64,000 nucleotides of DNA. It comes from JAJTFW01 sp903922455 (GTDB lineage Bacteria; Bacteroidota; Bacteroidia; AKYH767-A; OLB10). Shown here piece by piece: positions 1 through 7,338 of this stretch. The DNA is taken from positions 1-64,000 of the forward strand of contig CALQEU020000002.1 of NCBI GenBank assembly GCA_943329665.2, read 5' to 3'. Both the position numbers and the translations under genes were made by a program. Position 1 is the first letter of the stretch. Each line of letters starts with the position of its first letter. The notes beneath the pieces are model-generated. The model saw only the letters and a list, made by a program, of their open reading frames with translations, ran no database searches and had not been told where the DNA came from.

Positions 1-178
1 GCAGAAAATATTCTGCCCGTGGTCTGCGATGGTTTGGGGGCAGAAAATATTCTGCCCGTGGTCTGCGATGGTTTGGGGGCAGAAAATATTCTGCTTTTGG
101 TCTGCGATGGTTTGGGGGCAGAAAATATTCTGCCCGTGGTCTGCGATGGTTTGGGGGCAGAAAATATTCTGCCCCTAC
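1..178. repeat. 39-bp tandem repeat array with hairpin cores
   Basis: Four complete 39-bp units begin at 1, 40, 79 and 118, with a partial fifth at 157-178. The array may continue to the left of the window. Each unit carries the inverted repeat GCAGAA-AATA-TTCTGC, which extends to GGGCAGAA/TTCTGCCC across most unit junctions. The third unit differs in having CTTTT where the others have CCCGT. Because 39 is a multiple of three, the units stay open in one frame and give a spurious repeat peptide. The array lies just past the stop of mutS2 and is most likely non-coding. Confidence 0.9.
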
Positions 179-197
179 AAATCCCGTATCGTTCAAA

Positions 198-2267
198 TTA
201 TTTTTCTATAATTAAATTTTTAATTTCTGACGTGGTCCGCACATTCCCAAAAATCACAATCACTTTGTCGTCTTTTACGCTCTCAACCTTACCTACTACA
301 GCTCCCTTTCTTAATTTCACTTGAACCCCTTTCTTCAAATGAATTCGATTGTAGGCGATTAATTCTTCTTGCTTGAACAAATCTTTTTGACTTAATTCAT
401 TCCTGCGCGCTTGTAATTTGGTATTGTATTTATCTAAAACTGCTTTCTTGTTTTTAGCCTCTTTCCAATCTTTAACGAATCGAGTGAATTTATCTTCTAG
501 TTGTTTTGAAATGCGTAATTCTTTTTGACGAATGCGCTCCTCGTTTTGCTCAATTTTATGCTCTTGATGCGCTACGTTTTTCTCGTATTTGTTGACGAGC
601 TCATTCAATCTTTTTTCTTGAGATGAATTCACTTGGATCAAGCGAGCTACCTCTGCTTTTTCATGCTCTACTTTGTTGAGCAACTCTTCTAATAACAAAT
701 TATTTTTCTGTACTTTCTTTCTTGCTCGATGTATGACAGAAGGAGGCAATCCACTTCGCTCAGCCACCACAAAGGTGTACGAACTCCCTGGCTTTCCTAC
801 TTCCAACCGAAAAAGTGGAATCAATTTCTTTGCATCGAAAGCCATGGAACCGTTGATGATGCCCATGGTTTTATCAGCAAGCACTTTTAAATTCATGTAG
901 TGCGTGGTGATAATGCCTACCGACTTCTTGTAATTCAACTCTTCCAAAATAGATTCCGCTAAAGCTCCACCTAGTGATGGATCGGTTCCTGTTCCAAATT
1001 CATCAATGAGAAAAAGAGAATCGGCCGACGACTTTTCTAAAAACACTTTCATATGCTTGAGTCGAGAACTGTACGTGCTCAACTCAAATTCCAAGGATTG
1101 AGAATCGCCAATATCAACCAATACATTCTTAAAAATTCCAAATCGACTGTTCCCATCAACGGTAACCAAAAATCCAGCTTGCAACATCAATTGAAGAAGT
1201 CCAGCCGTTTTCATACAAACCGTTTTCCCTCCTGCATTGGGACCACTAATCACCAAGATCCGCTCATCTCCTTGTAACTTCAAGTTAAAAGGAATCGTTT
1301 TCTTTCCTGCAGCTGCGTTATATAAAAACAACAAAGGATGACGGGCATCCAGCAAATCAATTTTTGGTTTGGGATCAACATAAGGCAACTGTGCATTCAT
1401 CTTCACAGCTAACTTTGCTTTAGCACGAATTACATCATAACTTACTATTAACGAAAAATATTTAGTCAAGGCAGGATGAAACTTTCGAAGTAACTCACTT
1501 AAATCGCGCATGATTCTTTTAATCTCTTCACGCTCCTCTTCTTCCAGCGACAAAATAAAATTATTGATTCCAATGGATTCTTCAGGTTCTAGAAAGCAAG
1601 TTTTTCCGGTAGAAGAAATATCATGAATAATGCCCTTCGCACTTCGTTTATTTTCCGCCAAAATGGAAACTACTCTTCGTCCTCCTCTCCAGCTTTCTTC
1701 CGAATCGCTTAACCAACCACTTTTTCTGTACTTCTGTATGATAGATAAATAGATTTGATCGCACTCAACTCTTTTACGCGTTAAATTTTTTCGAATACGA
1801 TTCAAGTCTGTTGAAGCTGATGACAAAACATGTCCACTTTCATCCATTACGCTTGAAATAGCAATTTGAATTTCTTTTTCAAAAATCACATCCATCAACA
1901 AAGAAGAGAGCAATGGAAACTTAGCATCCTTATCTTTCAAAAAAGCAAAAACCAATGCCATTTGACCCACAATTCGATTCAATTGCAAAATCTGCAAAGG
2001 CATTAGAACCGAATTCTGTATAAACAGAAGTTTGAGGTCCTGTCGAACATCCGGATAAGAATCTGAAGGAAAAGGCTCTCCATCCAAAAGAATCCGTCTC
2101 ATCTCATCCGTTTCCTCTAATCGCCTAAGCACCATGGCATAGTCGGATGAAAACGAGATTTTAAGCACATCTTCCTTCCCCGCAAGTCCACTACACTCCT
2201 CGGAGGTAATTTGACGCAATTTTTCAAACTCTTCAATCAGCAAAGAATGTTGTGGAAAGATATTCAT
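198..2267 (-). CDS. mutS2: MutS2-family DNA repair ATPase lacking the Smr domain
   Basis: A 689-residue protein of the MutS2 branch of the MutS family. The family binds branched DNA or stalled ribosomes and does not take part in classical mismatch recognition. The order seen is an N-terminal core, a lever/clamp region, then an ATPase with the P-loop GPNAGGKT near residue 342 and the Walker B/signature stretch DEFGTGTDPS near 422. A long charged coiled coil follows, and then a short KOW-like end (KGAVVGKVESV). Full-length MutS2 is usually 780-830 residues and ends in an Smr nuclease domain, which is absent here. The start at 2267 gives MNIFPQHSLLIEEF, which aligns with family N-termini. An upstream in-frame start at 2315 is possible but adds an Asn-rich leader. 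Confidence 0.9.
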   Translation of the reverse strand: MNIFPQHSLLIEEFEKLRQITSEECSGLAGKEDVLKISFSSDYAMVLRRLEETDEMRRILLDGEPFPSDSYPDVRQDLKLLFIQNSVLMPLQILQLNRIVGQMALVFAFLKDKDAKFPLLSSLLMDVIFEKEIQIAISSVMDESGHVLSSASTDLNRIRKNLTRKRVECDQIYLSIIQKYRKSGWLSDSEESWRGGRRVVSILAENKRSAKGIIHDISSTGKTCFLEPEESIGINNFILSLEEEEREEIKRIMRDLSELLRKFHPALTKYFSLIVSYDVIRAKAKLAVKMNAQLPYVDPKPKIDLLDARHPLLFLYNAAAGKKTIPFNLKLQGDERILVISGPNAGGKTVCMKTAGLLQLMLQAGFLVTVDGNSRFGIFKNVLVDIGDSQSLEFELSTYSSRLKHMKVFLEKSSADSLFLIDEFGTGTDPSLGGALAESILEELNYKKSVGIITTHYMNLKVLADKTMGIINGSMAFDAKKLIPLFRLEVGKPGSSYTFVVAERSGLPPSVIHRARKKVQKNNLLLEELLNKVEHEKAEVARLIQVNSSQEKRLNELVNKYEKNVAHQEHKIEQNEERIRQKELRISKQLEDKFTRFVKDWKEAKNKKAVLDKYNTKLQARRNELSQKDLFKQEELIAYNRIHLKKGVQVKLRKGAVVGKVESVKDDKVIVIFGNVRTTSEIKNLIIEK

Positions 2268-2349
2268 GGGATGCAAAAATACGTTGAGATTGTTATTATT
2301 CTGACGATTTATCACAACAATTAAAATAATTACGAAAAATAGCCTCTAA

Positions 2350-2358
2350 TTATCCACA
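2350..2358 (+). promoter_or_regulatory. isolated DnaA-box-like 9-mer
   Basis: The sequence TTATCCACA, a perfect match to the consensus high-affinity DnaA box, lies between the divergent mutS2 and transketolase genes. I see only one copy, with no cluster and no AT-rich unwinding region beside it, so it is not by itself an origin. A 9-mer can occur by chance. Confidence 0.3.
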
Positions 2359-2419
2359 ATCACAGTCTGATTGTTGAAAACCATTCCGCTACTTTGATAG
2401 GCTCATTACTTTTGCAGTC

Positions 2420-3265
2420 ATGACTGAAATAAGCACATTGACTGATTTCGCCGTACAGGTGCGAAGAGATATTGTTAGAATGGTACACGCCGTTCAAAGT
2501 GGTCACCCTGGAGGCTCCTTGGGGTGCACGGAATTTGCCACTGTTTTATACAACGATATCCTCAAACATAACCCTAAAGAGTGGGATATGGATGGGAAAG
2601 AGCAAGATCTTTTCTTCTTGTCGAATGGACATATCTCTCCGCTTTGGTACAGCGTTCTTGCCCGAACGGGTTATTTTCCAATCACTGAATTAGCGACTTT
2701 CCGTAAACTCAACTCTCGTTTACAAGGTCATCCTACAACACATGAAGGTTTGCCTGGTGTTAGCATCTCGTCAGGATCATTGGGACAAGGGTTATCTGCT
2801 GGAATAGGTGCTGCTCTTTCCAAGAAATTGAACAATGATGATCACTTAGTTTTCGTTCTTATGGGAGATGGTGAATTGCAGGAAGGTCAGGTTTGGGAGG
2901 CTGCTATGTTTGCAGCCGGTAACAAGGTGGATAATTTGATTGCTACCATTGATGTGAACGGTCAACAGATTGATGGTTCTACAAACGATGTGCTCAATAT
3001 GGGAGACTTGAAGGCAAAGTGGGAAGCATTCGGATGGCAAGTGCTTAGCATGAAAGGAAATGATTTGGAAGAAGTGCGAGCTACTTTGTTGAAAGCAAAA
3101 ACGCAAACGGGATTAGGAAAACCCATTTTAATTTTAATGGAAACGATCATGGGCCATGGTGTTGATTTTATGATGGCCGGGCATAAATGGCATGGAATCG
3201 CACCCAATGATGAACAATTAGTGGATGCCTTAAAACAAAATCAAAGTACACTTGGAGATTATTAA
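2420..3265 (+). CDS. Transketolase, N-terminal (TPP-binding) subunit
   Basis: A 281-residue protein equal to the first third of a classical transketolase. With the C-terminal half encoded at 4673-5638 it should form the two-subunit enzyme that moves two-carbon ketol groups between sugar phosphates in the cytoplasmic pentose phosphate pathway. The thiamine diphosphate motif is visible as GDGELQEGQ (residues 149-157) with DVNGQQ about 25 residues later, and the substrate-side motif SGHPGGS is near residue 27. A TACTTTTG box ends six bases before the ATG, which suggests a very short leader. The gene heads an apparent three-gene operon in which a von Willebrand gene separates the two transketolase halves. 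Confidence 0.95.
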   Translation: MTEISTLTDFAVQVRRDIVRMVHAVQSGHPGGSLGCTEFATVLYNDILKHNPKEWDMDGKEQDLFFLSNGHISPLWYSVLARTGYFPITELATFRKLNSRLQGHPTTHEGLPGVSISSGSLGQGLSAGIGAALSKKLNNDDHLVFVLMGDGELQEGQVWEAAMFAAGNKVDNLIATIDVNGQQIDGSTNDVLNMGDLKAKWEAFGWQVLSMKGNDLEEVRATLLKAKTQTGLGKPILILMETIMGHGVDFMMAGHKWHGIAPNDEQLVDALKQNQSTLGDY

Positions 3266-3266
3266 T

Positions 3267-4652
3267 TTGAGAAAAAATAACGGAAGTAAAATTATTTTCT
3301 CCTTGCTAGCAGTTATCCTGTTAAGTACTGGGATGGTTATGGCTCAGAAAAAATCGCCTGAGCAACCTACTCGCATCCTTTTTCTTTTTGATGCATCTCA
3401 AAGTATGTATGCACGTTGGGAAACCAATACAAAATACGAAGTAGCGAAGAAGATGTTGAGTGAGATGGTCGACAGTTTAAATGAAATGACCAACCTTGAA
3501 TTAGCTTTACGTGTGTATGGTCATACTAAAAAATATCCTCCTCAAGATTGTGACGATACGAGACTTGAAGTTCCTTTTGGAAAAAATAATAGTTTCGCCA
3601 TTAAAAAAAGATTAGAGGAAATCAGTCCATCAGGAACTACACCCATTGCGCGCTCCTTAGAAGCATGTGGTGGTGACTTTCCAAAATCTCAAGCGAGAAA
3701 TATTATCATCTTAATCACAGATGGAATTGAGGAATGTAATGGCGACCCTTGTGCAGTATCGGCCATGCTTCAGAAAAAAGGTGTTGTATTAAAGCCATTC
3801 GTCATCGGATTAGGATTGAATAAAGATTTCATAAAGCAATTTGAATGCATCGGAAATTATTTTGATGCTACCGATGAAACACAATTCAGAAATGCGTTCA
3901 ATATTGTGATCACTCAAGCATTGAACAACACCACGGCTCAGGTGAACTTACTCGATATTCAATCACATCCTACCGAAACCAATACAAGCATTACTTTCTA
4001 CGATCAACGAAGCGGGGCGGTGCTTTATAATTTTATGCATACCATCAATGCTAAAGGAATTCCTGACACCGTTCAGATTGATCCACTAGGAATGTATCGT
4101 GTTACTGCGCATACCATCCCATCGGTAAGCAAGGACAGTGTTACGCTTAATGTAGGAAAGCATACGATTATTGCATTGGATGCTCCTCAAGGCGATTTGC
4201 AATTAAAAATAGATGGGGCCAACGAGTATAAAAAACTTTACGCTATTGTTCGAAAACATGGTGAAAAAGCTACTCTGAATGTTCAAGAGTTTAGTGATAT
4301 CACTCGGTATATTGTAGGTGATTATGATTTAGAAGTACTTACATTACCTCGTATTTTCATAAACAATGTAAATGTGGCTCAGAGTAAAACTACCTCTGTT
4401 CAAATTCCAACGCCCGGTATTGCAACCATCATTTGCAATGCTCCAGGTTATGGCGACATTTTAGTAGAAAAAGAAAATAAACTAGAATGGGTTGATCGCA
4501 TCTCACTGAATAGCGTGAAAGAAAGTATTGTTTTGCAACCCGGACTCTACCGCATCGTTTTCCGACCTAAGAATTCACAGTCTGTCATCTATACCATCGA
4601 AAAAACATTCCGCATTGCTTCTGGAATTAGTATCAGTGTAAACATCAATTAA
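3267..4652 (+). CDS. Exported von Willebrand factor A domain protein
   Basis: A protein of 461 residues with an N-terminal signal peptide (hydrophobic run ending ...STGMVMAQ). The VWA domain that follows has a complete metal-ion-dependent adhesion site: DASQS, a TTPIA threonine and LITDG. Several cysteines (DCDD, EACGG, EECNGDPCA, FECIG) could form disulfides outside the cytoplasm. The C-terminal 250 residues look beta-rich and match no family I can name. There is no ATG at the front. A TTG at 3267, one base after the transketolase stop codon, gives the best signal peptide, and another TTG at 3252 would overlap the upstream gene. It lies between the two transketolase subunit genes, so it is probably cotranscribed with them. 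Its ligand is unknown. Confidence 0.85.
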   Translation: MRKNNGSKIIFSLLAVILLSTGMVMAQKKSPEQPTRILFLFDASQSMYARWETNTKYEVAKKMLSEMVDSLNEMTNLELALRVYGHTKKYPPQDCDDTRLEVPFGKNNSFAIKKRLEEISPSGTTPIARSLEACGGDFPKSQARNIIILITDGIEECNGDPCAVSAMLQKKGVVLKPFVIGLGLNKDFIKQFECIGNYFDATDETQFRNAFNIVITQALNNTTAQVNLLDIQSHPTETNTSITFYDQRSGAVLYNFMHTINAKGIPDTVQIDPLGMYRVTAHTIPSVSKDSVTLNVGKHTIIALDAPQGDLQLKIDGANEYKKLYAIVRKHGEKATLNVQEFSDITRYIVGDYDLEVLTLPRIFINNVNVAQSKTTSVQIPTPGIATIICNAPGYGDILVEKENKLEWVDRISLNSVKESIVLQPGLYRIVFRPKNSQSVIYTIEKTFRIASGISISVNIN

Positions 4653-4672
4653 AATATACCACATCATATCCC

Positions 4673-5638
4673 ATGAAAAAATATACATTTAGTGAAAAGA
4701 AAGATACTCGTTCAGGTTTTGGCGCCGGATTAATCGAGGCAGGAAGAAAGAATGAAAATATTGTAGCACTTTGCGCAGATCTTACTGGATCATTGAAGAT
4801 GGATGCTTTTGCGAAAGAATTTCCAGCGCGTTTCATTCAAGTTGGAATTGCAGAAGCGAATATGATGGGCATTGCTGCAGGACTCACCATCGGTGGAAAA
4901 ATTCCATTCACTGGTACGTTTGCGAATTTTAGTACAGGGAGAGTGTACGATCAAATACGTCAGTCGATTGCCTACTCGGATAAGAATGTGAAAATATGTG
5001 CTTCTCATGCAGGATTAACGTTGGGAGAAGATGGTGCTACGCATCAAATTTTAGAAGACATTGGATTGATGAAAATGTTACCCGGAATGACTGTGATTAA
5101 TCCATGTGACTTTAATCAAACCAAAGCGGCAACTTTAGCTATAGCTGAACATCATGGACCCGTTTATTTACGTTTTGGGCGTCCTGCTGTACCAAACTTT
5201 ACGCCTGCCGATCAAAAATTTGAAATCGGAAAAGCAGTCATGTTGAATGAAGGTACTGATGTAACCATCATTGCTACTGGACATTTAGTATGGAAAGCCA
5301 TTGAAGCCGGTGAGCAATTGGAAGCGATGGGCATTTCTGCAGAGATCATCAACATCCACACCATTAAACCCATCGATGAAAAAGCCATTTTGGATTCATT
5401 GAAAAAAACAGGTTGTGTGGTCACAGCTGAAGAGCATAATCGTATTGGTGGATTAGGTGATGCCGTAGCTCAAGTTTTAGCACTTCATTTCCCAAGTCCT
5501 CAGGAATATGTTGCAGTGAATGATTCCTTTGGTGAAAGTGGAACACCAGAGCAGCTCATGAAAAAATACGGATTAGAAGCAAGCAATATTGTGGAAGCCG
5601 TACAAAAAGTAATGGCTCGAAAGCGAGTGCTGGCTTAA
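4673..5638 (+). CDS. Transketolase, C-terminal (pyrimidine-binding) subunit
   Basis: A 321-residue protein with the pyrimidine-binding domain and C-terminal domain of transketolase. It is the partner of the N-terminal subunit at 2420-3265 for the non-oxidative pentose phosphate pathway. Visible family features are FIQVGIAEANMMGIAAGL (with the glutamate that activates the TPP aminopyrimidine ring), the FANFSTGRVYDQIRQS region, and a C-terminal domain beginning near ADVTIIATGHL-like sequence. Its length matches other split transketolases (about 310-320). It lies 20 bp after the von Willebrand gene on the same strand, consistent with one transcript. 1-Deoxyxylulose-5-phosphate synthase and E1 beta proteins share this fold, but the split pair points to transketolase. 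Confidence 0.93.
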   Translation: MKKYTFSEKKDTRSGFGAGLIEAGRKNENIVALCADLTGSLKMDAFAKEFPARFIQVGIAEANMMGIAAGLTIGGKIPFTGTFANFSTGRVYDQIRQSIAYSDKNVKICASHAGLTLGEDGATHQILEDIGLMKMLPGMTVINPCDFNQTKAATLAIAEHHGPVYLRFGRPAVPNFTPADQKFEIGKAVMLNEGTDVTIIATGHLVWKAIEAGEQLEAMGISAEIINIHTIKPIDEKAILDSLKKTGCVVTAEEHNRIGGLGDAVAQVLALHFPSPQEYVAVNDSFGESGTPEQLMKKYGLEASNIVEAVQKVMARKRVLA

Positions 5639-5718
5639 TAAAATTCTTTTTAGGGTACAATTAAACCATTTGGGGAGTAGGTTGTCGAACTTGCTTATCC
5701 GATTATTTATTGTTGTTT

Positions 5719-6270
5719 ATGGCTGAACTAAGCGATCAAGAATTATTGGCAATGTTTAGAGATTCGCAAGCGAATGCTCATTACGCCTTTAATTTGATCG
5801 TAAAAAAGTACCAGCAAAGAGTCTATCTCCATGTTCGGAGAATGGTTATTGTACATGACGATGCCAACGATTTAGTTCAAAATACATTTATAAAAGTGTG
5901 GAATCATCTAGAAGGATTTAGAGAAGATAGTCAGCTTTTCACCTGGATTTATCGTATTGCTACCAACGAATGCTTAGCCCATCTGAAACAGAAGCGAAAA
6001 CGCTTTTTTCTACCCATTCATGATGTGGAACATGAATTAAAAAATCATGTTAACAGCATGATTCCCTTCGACTCAAACAAGCTAGAATTGAAATTGCAAC
6101 AGGCTATTTTGAGTTTGCCAGAGAAACAGAGACTCGTCTTCAACCTTCGCTACTACGACAACATGAAATACGAGGAAATGTCGCAAGTATTAGGGACTTC
6201 GGTAGGCGCTCTCAAGGCTTCTTACCATCACGCCGTTAATAAAGTAGAAAAATTTATTCTTACCGATTAA
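5719..6270 (+). CDS. ECF-type RNA polymerase sigma factor
   Basis: A sigma-70 family factor of 183 residues, the usual size for the extracytoplasmic-function group. Region 2 covers roughly residues 20-90, with DANDLVQNTFIKVWNHLEGF and FTWIYRIATNECLAHLKQKR. Region 4 near the C-terminus has LPEKQRLVFNLRYYDNMKYE followed by a helix-turn-helix. The ATG at 5719 gives MAELSDQELL; TTG codons three and two triplets upstream are less likely. It is followed by a membrane-anchored protein and a secreted protein, the usual arrangement for an ECF factor held by a membrane anti-sigma factor and tuned by an envelope sensor. The signal it answers to cannot be read from sequence. Confidence 0.92.
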   Translation: MAELSDQELLAMFRDSQANAHYAFNLIVKKYQQRVYLHVRRMVIVHDDANDLVQNTFIKVWNHLEGFREDSQLFTWIYRIATNECLAHLKQKRKRFFLPIHDVEHELKNHVNSMIPFDSNKLELKLQQAILSLPEKQRLVFNLRYYDNMKYEEMSQVLGTSVGALKASYHHAVNKVEKFILTD

Positions 6271-6303
6271 ACCAAAGAGACACAATATTCTCTTAAAAAA
6301 ATA

Positions 6304-6774
6304 ATGACAAACCCTACCGAGAATCAGGAAAGAGACAATGAGTTGAAGGATGCGCCTACTTTAATGGCCATTGCTCCTTCTAATTTCTTTAATGCACCTG
6401 ATGGGTATTTTGATTCCTTGAGTTCCAAGATTCAAGATCGGATTCAAGAAAATAAAAGCAAGACGTACTTCATTCCTATTTTTCGACCTGCTTTTGTGGG
6501 AATTAGTTTTACGTTGTTGATTATTTGCATCAGTCTCCTTTACTTTAATTCCATCAACAAAAAAGCAGAATATCAAGTGCAGCAAGAGGCACCTAGCCTT
6601 GACGAAATTATTGATAGCGGGTATTATATCCATTTTGAAGAGGATGTATTGGCAGAAATATTATGCGATATACCAAGCAAGAGCGACACTACCCAACTAA
6701 ATACACAAGACCTTGAATTAGAAAACTACCTAATTCAATCCATGAATGAAACCACATTATTAAACGAATTATAA
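6304..6774 (+). CDS. Putative membrane-anchored anti-sigma factor
   Basis: A 156-residue protein with a hydrophilic N-terminal cytoplasmic part of about 60 residues, one transmembrane segment near residues 62-80 (FVGISFTLLIICISLLYF), and an acidic outer part. The topology, small size and position directly behind the ECF sigma gene support an anti-sigma role, though I see no zinc-binding anti-sigma motif. The N-terminal stretch APSNFFNAPDGYFDSL resembles the FxxPxGYFxxL pattern seen in small membrane proteins next to sigma genes in Bacteroidota. Its stop codon overlaps the start of the next gene by one base (TAATG), so translation is probably coupled. The function is inferred from context only. 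Confidence 0.7.
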   Translation: MTNPTENQERDNELKDAPTLMAIAPSNFFNAPDGYFDSLSSKIQDRIQENKSKTYFIPIFRPAFVGISFTLLIICISLLYFNSINKKAEYQVQQEAPSLDEIIDSGYYIHFEEDVLAEILCDIPSKSDTTQLNTQDLELENYLIQSMNETTLLNEL

Positions 6775-7265
6775 TGAGAACTATGAAAAAACTGATCTAC
6801 ACCCTACTCTTTGCTTTTCTATGCCTATTCAGTTATGAATCTGTAATCGCTCAACCCGGAGGAGGTCGAGGTGAAAGAATGAAAGACATTGAATCCATGA
6901 AAATCGCTTTCATCACCAAACGCCTTAGTTTAACTCCTGAAGAAGCAAAGGTTTTTTGGCCGGTTTATGATGAATATTCAACGGAGATGAAATCAGTGAG
7001 AGAAAATAGAGTAACGAATCTGAAAGAAGCCAAGGGTGAAATAGACAATTTAACGGACAAAGAAGTGGATAATATTATTGCAGATGACATCGCACTTCGA
7101 CAACAAGAAGTCGATATTTTGAAAAAATATCATCCTCGATTTAAGCAAGTCTTACCCATCAAGAAAGTAGCGAAATTATTTAAATCGGAAGAAGAATTTA
7201 AACGTGAATTACTGGAAAAAATTCGCGAACGCAAGGCGCAAGGAAAAGGCGGAATGAGGAAATAA
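6774..7265 (+). CDS. Secreted sensor-like protein of the ECF operon
   Basis: A 163-residue protein with a signal peptide (MKKLIYTLLFAFLCLFSY, then a cleavage region near ESVIAQ). The mature part is a glycine-rich start followed by a helical, highly charged domain containing LSLTPEEAKVFWPVYDEY. This resembles small periplasmic Spy/CpxP-like proteins that Bacteroidota annotations call sensor of ECF-type sigma factor. Related proteins bind unfolded proteins or metal in the envelope, but that is family knowledge and not shown here. It overlaps the previous gene by one base; a second possible start, MKK, lies at 6783. A strong terminator follows at 7278-7319. Confidence 0.75.
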   Translation: MRTMKKLIYTLLFAFLCLFSYESVIAQPGGGRGERMKDIESMKIAFITKRLSLTPEEAKVFWPVYDEYSTEMKSVRENRVTNLKEAKGEIDNLTDKEVDNIIADDIALRQQEVDILKKYHPRFKQVLPIKKVAKLFKSEEEFKRELLEKIRERKAQGKGGMRK

Positions 7266-7277
7266 GATTGATTATTT

Positions 7278-7319
7278 AAAATGCAAAGAGACAGATTTTA
7301 ATCTGTCTCTTTGCATTTT
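7278..7319. terminator. Bidirectional terminator hairpin
   Basis: Two perfect 20-base arms (7278-7297 and 7300-7319), separated by two T residues, form an unusually long stem bounded by A-runs and T-runs. It lies between convergent genes, the ECF operon and the type IX secreted protein, and can serve both strands. Confidence 0.9.
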
Positions 7320-7338
7320 AATTTTTTATCGGTCTTAA

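Noticed and set aside
1..178. Array read as a CRISPR
   Set aside because: There are no unique spacers: the units are contiguous and near-identical, and no cas genes are in the window.
19..324. Open frame of about 100 codons across the 39-bp array
   Set aside because: It is open only because the repeat period is divisible by three, and it then runs antisense into the 3' end of mutS2. Composition and lack of a sensible start argue against a gene.
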